Positions 7,310 through 13,742 of a DNA stretch of 14,433 bases are shown here, piece after piece. The notes beneath the pieces were generated by a model that searched no databases, was not told where the DNA came from, and saw only the letters and a list, made by a program, of their open reading frames with translations. The stretch covers positions 1 to 14,433 of the forward strand of contig CAKPJO010000018.1 in assembly GCA_934162685.1 (NCBI GenBank). Direction: 5' to 3'. Position numbers and translations under genes: made by a program. Position 1 is the stretch's first letter, and every line of letters begins with the position of its first letter. Source of the DNA: an uncultured Bacilli bacterium. GTDB lineage: Bacteria > Bacillota_I > Bacilli_A > RFN20 > CAG-826.

Positions 7310-8205
7310 TGCGAGCATTTATATTTGATAAGTATGGATATTATGAAGATGATGAATACGCTAGTGAATTTGATTATCAAGGCTGGCATTTTAAATTAGA
7401 AAAAGTTGATCGAACAGAAGAAGAATTAGAAGAACTTAATAATTATGTGAAAAAAATAGAAAATCTTTTTTATGATAGTGGAATAAGTATTATCAAAAAT
7501 CGTGATGGCAATTATTTAAGCAAGACAGAATTTGGCGATTGTGCATTAGTATCTATAAAAAATCGCCATGTAGCACTTAAAGATTTACTACAATTACATA
7601 CATTTTTTAAAAATGGTGAAGGGCAAACATATACTATTAAAGAAATGTTAAAATTATGGGAAGATAAAACGGATTTAATTAGTGAAAAAGTAATTCCTTC
7701 TATAAAAATTGGGGATTATCGTTATGAAGAAATTATGACATCTATTATTTTTGCTATGGGTTTAGCAGAAAATGCCATGCAATATTTAGCTGAATTAGAA
7801 TTAGATTTAGGAGATAACATTACTAACCTTACTCTAGCACATAAAAGATTATATAGCTTTTCTAGCTATGAATTTTTTTCTCCTTTTAATTTAATAGTGG
7901 ATAATCCTATGCGCGATTTAGGAGAATTATATAAATCAGGAATTTTAAATAATGATACTTTATTAGATACTTTAAAATATTATAATCCTAGTAAACAAGA
8001 TGTATCTCTTTTATTAGCACGTATTTTATTTCCTACAACATTTTTTGATCAATTAGATGATTATTATGTTTTAAGAAAAGATGTAAAAACAAATATTATA
8101 ACTTATAAAGATAATGCGAATACGCTATTATATAATTTAAAACAATTAGAAAAAGAACTTACAAATAAATATGGTATTAGACCGATAAAATGGTTAAATA
8201 ATTAG
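7309..8205 (+). CDS. Probable YutH/CotS-like spore-coat-associated kinase-fold protein
   Basis: 298 residues, no signal peptide or membrane segment. Starts with GTG at 7309, overlapping the yunB stop by one base (TAGTG), with GAGGTGA at 7295-7301. The tentative family assignment rests on residues 176-211: LAHKRL, then SPFNLIVDNP and MRDLGELYKSG. This resembles the degenerate catalytic loop and Asp-containing segment of the aminoglycoside-phosphotransferase-like CotS/YutH proteins, where a short AxHxR and xVDxxxRDxxEY pattern recurs. The APH-type HGD active-site triad is not seen, suggesting a non-catalytic kinase fold. The N-terminus (GNYLSKTEFGDCALVSI, 67-83) could be the N-lobe beta-sheet. 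Bacillus yutH and yunB are near neighbours, which fits. Function remains inferred; it could be an unrelated lineage-specific protein. Confidence 0.55.
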   Translation: MRAFIFDKYGYYEDDEYASEFDYQGWHFKLEKVDRTEEELEELNNYVKKIENLFYDSGISIIKNRDGNYLSKTEFGDCALVSIKNRHVALKDLLQLHTFFKNGEGQTYTIKEMLKLWEDKTDLISEKVIPSIKIGDYRYEEIMTSIIFAMGLAENAMQYLAELELDLGDNITNLTLAHKRLYSFSSYEFFSPFNLIVDNPMRDLGELYKSGILNNDTLLDTLKYYNPSKQDVSLLLARILFPTTFFDQLDDYYVLRKDVKTNIITYKDNANTLLYNLKQLEKELTNKYGIRPIKWLNN

Positions 8206-8206
8206 T

Positions 8207-8235
8207 TTGACCATGTGCTAATATTTTGATATCAT
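8207..8235 (+). promoter_or_regulatory. Sigma-A-type promoter of the 5'-nucleotidase gene
   Basis: TTGACC (8207-8212), a 17-base spacer, and TATCAT (8230-8235) preceded by TG one base upstream, giving an extended -10 (TGATATCAT). The expected start near 8242 lies downstream of the alternative ATG at 8240, which supports ATG 8261 as the real start codon. Confidence 0.7.
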
Positions 8236-8260
8236 ATTAATGCTGTTTAGAGGTAAATTT

Positions 8261-10096
8261 ATGAAAAAAAAGATAAAAATCGCATTAATATTAAGTGCTT
8301 TATTAGTAGGACTAACATCCTGCGAATTGACTTTTGGTTCCAATTCTACAAGTAATAAAGGTTCCACTAGTGTTATATCCACTCCTAAAAGTGATTCCAC
8401 AAGTATTTCAACATCGATACAGCTTGTCCCTACAGGCGTTGTTATTAGTGAAACAAATATTACTATTTATATTAATGAATCATACACTCTAAAAGCAACG
8501 CTATTACCAAGTGGTGTAGAAGGTGTAATTAATTGGAGTAGCAGTGATGAAAATATTGTGACAGTTGATAATGGCGTAGTCAAAGGTAAAAACATAGGAA
8601 ATGCCACTATTTTTGCCACTTATGACACATTTGTTGCTAAAACAATGGTTACAGTTACTGAAAAAAGTGTTTCTAGTGTTAGCGAAGTTCATTTGTACGC
8701 TATGAATGATTTCCATGGTGCAGTAAATGCACAAAGTAATGAACTAGGTTTATTAAAAAATGGTACATTCTTTAAAGAAAAAGGAAAAGAAGATAATACC
8801 CTTATTTTGAATTCTGGTGATATGTGGCAAGGCTCATTAGAGTCTAATATTAATTATGGTGAATTTTTAACTAAGGCGATGAATAGTATTGAGTTTGACT
8901 GTTTTACATTAGGAAATCATGAATTTGACTGGGGTGGAAATTATATTGCTTCCAATAAAACACTTTATGATTCTACGACTAACTATCAAACACCATTTTT
9001 AGCCGCGAATATATATAATTATGATATAAATAATCATCAAGTTTTGTCTCACGCTGATGAATTAGGTCAAGAATATGTGGTTCGTACTTTAGAAAATGGT
9101 TTGCGGGTTGGTATTATTGGAGTGATTGGCGAAGACCAAATAACATCAATATCTTCGCAATTTGCAGATTCCTATACCTTTTTAAACCCAACAAAAATTA
9201 TTAAAAATCTTTCTGATGAATTAAGAAGTGAAAAAAATTGTGATGTAATTGTTGTTGATGCTCATGCTTCTTATGAACAAGTTGATAAAAGTATTACAGA
9301 GGTAAGCTCTAAAACTAATAAAAAATATGCAGATGCTGTGTTTTGTGCTCATTCACATCAATACGAAAATTATGTCAATAATGATGTTCCGTTTGTACAA
9401 GCAAGTTGTAATGGCAAGGCATATTCTGAGATACATTTAAAAGTCACTAATGGAAATGTTTCGCTTGTTTCTTCTGATAATAGTGGAACAGCTAGCAATA
9501 TAACTAAATATGATGAATCATTAACAAGTCTATATAACGAATATAAAACTATTGCTGATAAAATTGGTAATGAAAAATTAGCATATTTAGATGAAGCTAT
9601 GTCTTCTTCATGTGACTATGAAGGATCTCTTCCTAAACTTATTACTAAAGCTATGGCAATAGAAGCTTCTACACAAGGTTTTAATGTTGATTTTGCTATT
9701 TGTAATCAGGCTCGTGCTTGGTTACAAAAAGGTAATATAACTTATACAGCTTTAGCTAAATCAATGCCATTTAATAATGAAATGTACGTTATGAAAGTAA
9801 AAGGATCAACGTTAAAAAGGCAACTTACATATAATAGTTTTTATCGTGTTATTGAAGAGTCTATTTCAACGAGTAAAACTTATACTATAGTTGTGATAGA
9901 TTATTTAGCTTTACATAGAAATTCTAATCGAGAGTATGATTATTTTAGTGGATTTGAAATGGTTGGTAAATTAACAAAAAGCGGTTATGCTTTTTATACA
10001 TATCGTGATATGGTCGCGGAATATTTAAGAAAAACTAAATCAATTACAGCAAGTGATTATTCATCTTATAATGATTCACACTTTGCATTAAAATAA
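8261..10096 (+). CDS. Secreted lipoprotein 5'-nucleotidase / cyclic nucleotide phosphodiesterase with BIG2 domain
   Basis: Surface lipoprotein of 611 residues that probably dephosphorylates extracellular nucleotides for nucleoside and phosphate uptake. Order: signal peptide with lipobox LTSC (cleavage before Cys21), a Ser/Thr-rich spacer (about 25-52), one BIG2 immunoglobulin-like domain (about 57-134, WSSSDENIVTVDNGVVKG), then a calcineurin-like metallophosphatase domain. Its metal motifs are NDFHG (149-153), SGDMWQGS (185-192), GNHEFDWGG (218-226), DAHASYE (333-339) and CAHSHQYE (362-369). A 5'-nucleotidase C-terminal domain (about 445-600) contains the substrate-specificity part, ITYTALAKSMPFNNEMYVMKV. 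Family relatives are UshA, YfkN and CpdB, so AMP, UDP-sugars or 2',3'-cyclic nucleotides are all possible substrates. ATG 8261 has AGAGGT 6 bases upstream; an ATG at 8240 is in frame but lies before the predicted transcription start. The gene ends at a strong bidirectional terminator. Confidence 0.9.
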   Translation: MKKKIKIALILSALLVGLTSCELTFGSNSTSNKGSTSVISTPKSDSTSISTSIQLVPTGVVISETNITIYINESYTLKATLLPSGVEGVINWSSSDENIVTVDNGVVKGKNIGNATIFATYDTFVAKTMVTVTEKSVSSVSEVHLYAMNDFHGAVNAQSNELGLLKNGTFFKEKGKEDNTLILNSGDMWQGSLESNINYGEFLTKAMNSIEFDCFTLGNHEFDWGGNYIASNKTLYDSTTNYQTPFLAANIYNYDINNHQVLSHADELGQEYVVRTLENGLRVGIIGVIGEDQITSISSQFADSYTFLNPTKIIKNLSDELRSEKNCDVIVVDAHASYEQVDKSITEVSSKTNKKYADAVFCAHSHQYENYVNNDVPFVQASCNGKAYSEIHLKVTNGNVSLVSSDNSGTASNITKYDESLTSLYNEYKTIADKIGNEKLAYLDEAMSSSCDYEGSLPKLITKAMAIEASTQGFNVDFAICNQARAWLQKGNITYTALAKSMPFNNEMYVMKVKGSTLKRQLTYNSFYRVIEESISTSKTYTIVVIDYLALHRNSNREYDYFSGFEMVGKLTKSGYAFYTYRDMVAEYLRKTKSITASDYSSYNDSHFALK

Positions 10097-10136
10097 AAAA
10101 ATGATGTTATTACCTTGTCGTAATAACATCATTTTT
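10097..10136. terminator. Bidirectional terminator between the convergent nucleotidase and nfu genes
   Basis: A perfect 17-bp stem (10097-10113 and 10120-10136) with loop CTTGTC. Both flanks give A/T runs, so a T-tract follows the stem on either strand. It begins directly at the nucleotidase stop and ends 1 base before the Nfu gene's stop. Confidence 0.92.
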
Positions 10137-10137
10137 A

Positions 10138-10410
10138 CTATTTAGTTTCTTCAGTTTTATTTTCCGTAGCAGATGGTCTTTCATTAGCTAACTTAACACC
10201 GATGACACCAGGAACTTCTTCCATAAGAATAACTTCTATTCCTTGAGAAATAGTAGTATCCATCATCATACAATCAGCACAAGCACCTATCATATTGATA
10301 TAAACTATACCATCTTCAAATGCTACAAATTCCACATCTCCACCATCACGGCGAATAAATGGGCGTAATTTATCTATTGTTAATTGAATTTGTTCTTCGA
10401 TACTTACCAT
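10138..10410 (-). CDS. Nfu-type Fe-S cluster scaffold (NifU C-terminal domain)
   Basis: A single-domain protein of 90 residues that would bind a [4Fe-4S] cluster between two subunits and pass it to apo-proteins. The NifU-C pattern is present: RPFIRRDGGDVEFVAFEDG, then GACADC with the cluster cysteines Cys44 and Cys47, then TTISQGIEVILMEEVPGV. The C-terminal tail (about 15 residues, rich in Glu, Lys and Thr) is non-conserved. Start choice: the first in-frame ATG (10416) lies only 2 bases from the AGAGGAG site (10425-10419), whereas ATG 10410 is 8 bases away, so MVSIEEQ is preferred. It stands alone, convergent to the nucleotidase gene and divergent from the unknown membrane protein. No SUF genes are nearby in this window. 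Confidence 0.92.
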   Translation of the reverse strand: MVSIEEQIQLTIDKLRPFIRRDGGDVEFVAFEDGIVYINMIGACADCMMMDTTISQGIEVILMEEVPGVIGVKLANERPSATENKTEETK

Positions 10411-10521
10411 AAACATATCTCCTCTACATTGATTAATAATATCACTTTTTATTATGCTTTAAAATACTGATTTAAAAAAAAGTATTTGTCTATTTTTGTT
10501 TAATATTTTAGTAATTGCATA

Positions 10522-10527
10522 TATAAT
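10522..10527 (+). promoter_or_regulatory. Candidate -10 for the 10553 gene
   Basis: A perfect TATAAT lies 25 bases before ATG 10553 and just upstream of AAGGAG (10538-10543). No good -35 stands at 16-18 bases; TTGTTT at 10496-10501 is 20 bases away. The gap 10417-10521 otherwise holds the Nfu ribosome binding site and AT-rich sequence in which I see nothing else definite. Confidence 0.4.
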
Positions 10528-10552
10528 AGTTATAAAGAAGGAGACAAGAAAG

Positions 10553-11419
10553 ATGATACTTATGAAAATTATAAAAAAATTAATATTTACATTAATTACT
10601 TTGGTGGCAATTGTTGCTGTTGTAATTATCGGTGGTTATATTTATATTCGCTCAACATATGGAATTGACTTATTTAATACTGTGACACAATTAAAAGTAT
10701 TAAGTGAAAAAGTTGATGAATCAGAATTATGCAAAGAAGCATTTAGCGATAGTGACATGGCGGATGTACAAGAAGAAGTTAATAAATCCGTTAACAATAT
10801 GATTGAATATAGTGAAGAAAATTATATTGTTAATTTGAAAGACTTACCAGAAAATATGAAATCACTAATTAAATTAAGCGATAAACAAGTAGGTGCTTTA
10901 GCGAATCAAGTGACTTATCAACAAACTGGAGGTATTATTACAGTAGGAAGTAATGAAATAAATTACGAATTAAAACAAATTGATTTTAGTAACATAAGCG
11001 CTACAGGTGATTCGGATTTTAATATTATAGTATGCTTAGATATGAGCTCTGTTAAAAATGAAATGAATTCCTTCCCGTTTAAGTATTTAAAAAAATATGT
11101 TCCTGATTATTTTTATGTATCATCCACAGTAAGAATTGATAAATTAGAAGAGCCTTTTGCTTATAATATTGAACATTTGTCTTTAACTATTAATAATTTA
11201 AGTAAAGAAGATACGGATGATTTATTTAATACTCTTGATAAGGTGTTTAAATTCGGTAGTGCTGAATCTCTTAATATGATGGTAGGAGAAACAGTAGTGG
11301 GTGCTTTAATTGGTAATGAATCTAATCCAGGTTTTGCCTATTCGTTAAAGGATAAAGGTGCATCTGACTTTAAATTTGTGCAAGAATCTGGCGTAGATTA
11401 TTTTGTTGTTAACATTTAA
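10553..11419 (+). CDS. Uncharacterised protein with N-terminal membrane anchor
   Basis: I do not recognise this 288-residue protein. It has a short basic start (MILMKIIKKL), one strong membrane helix (about 10-32), then an extracytoplasmic region of about 255 residues with no further helix long enough to cross the membrane. The body has two parts. A region rich in Glu/Asp and helical in appearance (about 40-105) leads into an alternating beta-like section (QQTGGIITVGSNEINYELKQ, FNIIVCLDMSSVKNEMN, YVSSTVRIDKLEE, HLSLTINNLSKEDTDDLF). The C-terminus ends in a beta strand, YFVVNI. There is no lipobox and no enzyme motif. ATG 10553 has AAGGAG 9 bases upstream; an extension to TTG 10496 would precede the -10 element. 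No terminator follows before the next promoter at 11431. Confidence 0.8.
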   Translation: MILMKIIKKLIFTLITLVAIVAVVIIGGYIYIRSTYGIDLFNTVTQLKVLSEKVDESELCKEAFSDSDMADVQEEVNKSVNNMIEYSEENYIVNLKDLPENMKSLIKLSDKQVGALANQVTYQQTGGIITVGSNEINYELKQIDFSNISATGDSDFNIIVCLDMSSVKNEMNSFPFKYLKKYVPDYFYVSSTVRIDKLEEPFAYNIEHLSLTINNLSKEDTDDLFNTLDKVFKFGSAESLNMMVGETVVGALIGNESNPGFAYSLKDKGASDFKFVQESGVDYFVVNI

Positions 11420-11430
11420 TTAAAAAACAT

Positions 11431-11458
11431 TTGACAAAAAATTAATTTTTGGTACAAT
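11431..11458 (+). promoter_or_regulatory. Strong sigma-A promoter of the methionine transport operon
   Basis: TTGACA (11431-11436), a 16-base spacer, and TACAAT (11453-11458) with an extended TGG just before it. The spacer contains a 14-base palindrome, AAAAATTAATTTTT (11437-11450). Expected start near 11465, at the beginning of the T-box leader. Confidence 0.85.
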
Positions 11459-11464
11459 ACAACC

Positions 11465-11723
11465 ATATAACACAAATACTGTGAAAAGAAGAGTAATTTA
11501 TTTGTATTGATTTTAGAGAGCTTAGTTAGGTGAAAGTAAGCATCAAAAGAATAAATGAACATGGTCTTGGAGTAGTTAACTTGATATGTAGAGTTAATCG
11601 GGTACGCCCGTTAAAGCGGAAGAGTATGTTTGTACTTATTGAGATATAGTTTGTGAAAACTATATGAAAAAAGGTGGTATCACGAGTCCTCGTCCTTTTA
11701 TGGATGGGGACTTTTATTTTTTT
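11465..11723 (+). ncRNA. T-box riboswitch, methionine-type, with terminator
   Basis: A leader RNA that reads uncharged tRNA and lets transcription continue into metQNI when aminoacylation is low. Stem I can be drawn at about 11478-11576: an AGTA GA-motif at 11492-11495, the lower arm 11498-11503 with 11550-11555, and the apical helix GCTTA/TAAGC (11520-11524, 11537-11541) carrying AGGTGAAAG. On the 3' side the specifier loop reads TGAACATGGTC; the usual spacing to the following TTGGAGT points to ATG (11561-11563), Met. A hairpin with a CGGG/CCCG stem lies at 11599-11610. Stem III is ATATAGTTT/AAACTATAT (11644-11665). The conserved T-box AAGGTGGTATCACGAG (11671-11686) has TGGT at 11675-11678, matching a tRNA ending ACCA. 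The competing terminator follows at 11686. An ORF on the opposite strand here is not supported. Confidence 0.93.
11686..11723 (+). terminator. T-box attenuator terminator
   Basis: GTCCTCGTCC (11686-11695) pairs along its full length with GGATGGGGAC (11702-11711), with two G-U wobbles and loop TTTTAT. The run TTTTATTTTTTT follows. Its 5' arm directly adjoins the conserved T-box sequence, as required for antiterminator/terminator exchange. Confidence 0.9.
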
Positions 11724-11736
11724 AGGAGATTTGCTT

Positions 11737-11814
11737 ATGAAAACATTTATCATTAAATCTAATATTTATAATAAACGAATGTGCAAAATAATTCGATTAT
11801 TAAAAAAATGTTAA
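11737..11814 (+). CDS. Possible 25-codon ORF between the T-box and metQ
   Basis: ATG at 11737 with AGGAG at 11724-11728, 8 bases upstream, encodes a short basic peptide beginning MKTFIIKSNIYNKRM and ending RLLKKC before TAA. It sits right after the terminator T-tract, where the true operon start would be expected, and 33 bases before metQ. It could be a real small peptide or a translational lead-in. It could also be chance: the region is very AT-rich and metQ has its own AAAGGAG site. No family is recognisable. Confidence 0.25.
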   Translation: MKTFIIKSNIYNKRMCKIIRLLKKC

Positions 11815-11847
11815 AAATAAAATTGAAAAGTTAAAAGGAGAAAAATT

Positions 11848-12696
11848 ATGAAAAAAAATACATTTATATTATTTACATTATTAAGTTTAGTAGGATGCTT
11901 AGCATCTTGTGATAAAAATGGGGGACTTGTGATTGCCATTCCTAATGACACCACTAACGAAGCAAGAGCGTTGCTATTATTAGAAACTAAGGGATATATA
12001 ACTTTAAAAGATGGTGCAGGTATTACCGCAACAATAAGAGATATAAAAGAGAATCCCTATAATTTACGTTTTAAAGAGATTGAAGCAGCTCAAATACCAG
12101 CATCATTATCAAGTGTTGATTATGGTATTATAAATTCCAATTATGCATTAAATGCCAAACTTAATCCCGTTGAAGATGCTTTACTTATTGAAGATTCCTA
12201 TTCTAGTTATGCAAATGTTGTTGCGGTTAAAGAAGGAAAAGAAAATGATCCTAAAATTAAAGCATTAAAAGCAGCAATTATGTCTTCACAAATTAAAGAA
12301 TTTATTAACACTAATTATAAAGGAGGAGTTATCGCTACAATTGATAATCCAACAACTGGTTTTGATGAAACAATTGATTATAGTTCCTTAAGCGGAACTA
12401 AAATTACTATTGCTGCTAGTTCAACTCCACATGCGGAAATTTTAAAAGAAGTAAAAAAGATTTTAGCTACCAAACAAATTAACTTAGATATTAGAGAATA
12501 TGATGATTATATTCAACCTAATATGGTCGTGGAATCTGGTGAAATTGACGCTAATTACTTCCAACATCAACCATATTTAGATGATTTTAACAAAGAAAAT
12601 AAAACCCATATTGTTTCTATATGTGCACCACACGTAGAACCAATGGGATTATATGGTGGAAAACAAACATCTTTAGATGCAATTAAAAATTTATAA
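11848..12696 (+). CDS. metQ: Methionine-binding lipoprotein MetQ, circularly permuted
   Basis: Surface lipoprotein that should bind methionine and deliver it to MetNI. Signal peptide with lipobox LASC (cleavage before Cys21), then 261 mature residues. The family elements are all there but in swapped order. First comes the normal C-terminal part (about 27-165): IPNDTTNEARALLLLE, GITATIRDIKENPYNLRF, EIEAAQIPASL, YGIINSNYALNAKLNP, YANVVAV, and FINTNYKGGVIATI, which usually ends the protein. A new linker (about 166-183) follows, then the normal N-terminal part (184-282): TKITIAASSTPHAEILKEVK, DYIQPNMVVESGEIDANYFQ, HVEPMGLYG and SLDAIKNL. In ordinary MetQ the SLDEL segment runs straight into the IPND segment. 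Total length (282) is normal and the frame is intact. The start has AAAGGAG at 11834-11840. Controlled by the upstream T-box. Confidence 0.93.
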   Translation: MKKNTFILFTLLSLVGCLASCDKNGGLVIAIPNDTTNEARALLLLETKGYITLKDGAGITATIRDIKENPYNLRFKEIEAAQIPASLSSVDYGIINSNYALNAKLNPVEDALLIEDSYSSYANVVAVKEGKENDPKIKALKAAIMSSQIKEFINTNYKGGVIATIDNPTTGFDETIDYSSLSGTKITIAASSTPHAEILKEVKKILATKQINLDIREYDDYIQPNMVVESGEIDANYFQHQPYLDDFNKENKTHIVSICAPHVEPMGLYGGKQTSLDAIKNL

Positions 12697-12716
12697 AAAA
12701 TGAAGGAGGGAAAGCA

Positions 12717-13742
12717 ATGATAGAAATAAAAAACTTAAGCAAAACGTTTATAAATGGCAATGATAAAATAGAAGTTTTAAAAAATATTTCATTAACAATT
12801 GAAGACGGAGATATTTATGGCATTATTGGCATGTCTGGTGCTGGTAAATCAACATTAGTTAGATGTATAAATCTTTTAGAAACTCCCACTAATGGAGAAG
12901 TTATTATTGATGGTGAAAATATTAATAATTTACCGAAAAAAGAGTTAAGAAAAAGACGCCAAAAAATAACAATGATTTTCCAAGGATTTAATTTATTAAT
13001 GCAAAGAACATGCTTAGAAAATGTTGCTTTTCCTTTAAAATTATTGCATGTAAATAAAAAAGAAAGAGAAAAGAAAGCTTTAGAACTTCTTGATGTAGTA
13101 GGATTAAAAGATAAGGCGAATGTTTATCCTGCAACTTTATCAGGCGGACAAAAACAGCGAGTGGCTATTGCACGTGCTTTAGCAACAAATCCTAAAATAT
13201 TATTATGCGATGAAGCAACAAGTGCATTAGACCCAAAAACCACAAAATCAATACTCCAATTATTAAAACAAATTAATAAAGAATTCAAAGTTACTATTGT
13301 TATTATTACTCATCAAATGAGCGTTGTCGAAGAAGTATGTAATAAAGTTGCTATTCTTGAAGATGGCGTTGTAGCGGAAAAAGGTGATGTAAATGAAATA
13401 TTTTCTATGCCTAAATCTAAAATTGGTAAAAAACTTGTTTATCCAGAAATAGAAGGAGAATATGAAGTTAATAACTCTTCTTATCGACGCATAAGAATTG
13501 TTTATAACGGCGCTAAAGCGACATCTACGCCACTCATTACAAAATTAGCCTTAGATAAGAAGGTTTATGCCAATATAATTTATGCGTCCACTAAAGTTAT
13601 TCAAGAGAAAATGTTTGGAAACATGATTTTGGGCATTCCTTTAGAAAGTGATTTTGATGATGTAATCAATTATTTAAAAGAACAAGAAAATGTTTATGTA
13701 GAGGAGGTAAGCGATGATGAACTTTTTAGTGAGCACAACTAA
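12717..13742 (+). CDS. metN: Methionine ABC importer ATP-binding protein with NIL domain
   Basis: Drives uptake of D/L-methionine across the membrane together with MetI and MetQ. The 341 residues show Walker A GMSGAGKST (38-46), Q-loop Gln89, signature LSGGQKQR (141-148), Walker B ILLCDE (161-166), D-loop SALD and switch His199. Residues about 255-332 form a NIL (ACT-like) domain; in Escherichia coli this domain binds methionine and inhibits transport when the cell is replete. The start ATG has AAGGAGGG at 12703-12710, and the gene follows metQ by 20 bases. Its 3' end overlaps metI by 29 bases, with the metI ribosome binding site inside it. No key residue is missing. Confidence 0.96.
   Translation: MIEIKNLSKTFINGNDKIEVLKNISLTIEDGDIYGIIGMSGAGKSTLVRCINLLETPTNGEVIIDGENINNLPKKELRKRRQKITMIFQGFNLLMQRTCLENVAFPLKLLHVNKKEREKKALELLDVVGLKDKANVYPATLSGGQKQRVAIARALATNPKILLCDEATSALDPKTTKSILQLLKQINKEFKVTIVIITHQMSVVEEVCNKVAILEDGVVAEKGDVNEIFSMPKSKIGKKLVYPEIEGEYEVNNSSYRRIRIVYNGAKATSTPLITKLALDKKVYANIIYASTKVIQEKMFGNMILGIPLESDFDDVINYLKEQENVYVEEVSDDELFSEHN

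Noticed and set aside
8218..8400. 60-codon minus-strand ORF
   Set aside because: Antisense to the signal peptide and promoter of the nucleotidase gene, with no family match.
8504..8734. 76-codon minus-strand ORF
   Set aside because: Antisense to the BIG2 domain region of the nucleotidase gene, with no family match.
10496..10552. TTG start extending the unknown membrane protein by 19 residues
   Set aside because: No ribosome binding site precedes it, and the extension contains the likely -10 element TATAAT; ATG 10553 has AAGGAG.
11526..11753. 75-codon ORF on the minus strand
   Set aside because: It lies entirely antisense to the T-box leader and its terminator, lacks a ribosome binding site and matches no family; the open frame is a by-product of the RNA structure.
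11848..12696. Frameshifted or truncated MetQ pseudogene
   Set aside because: The frame is continuous, total length is normal and every conserved segment occurs once; reversed order is a permutation, not decay.
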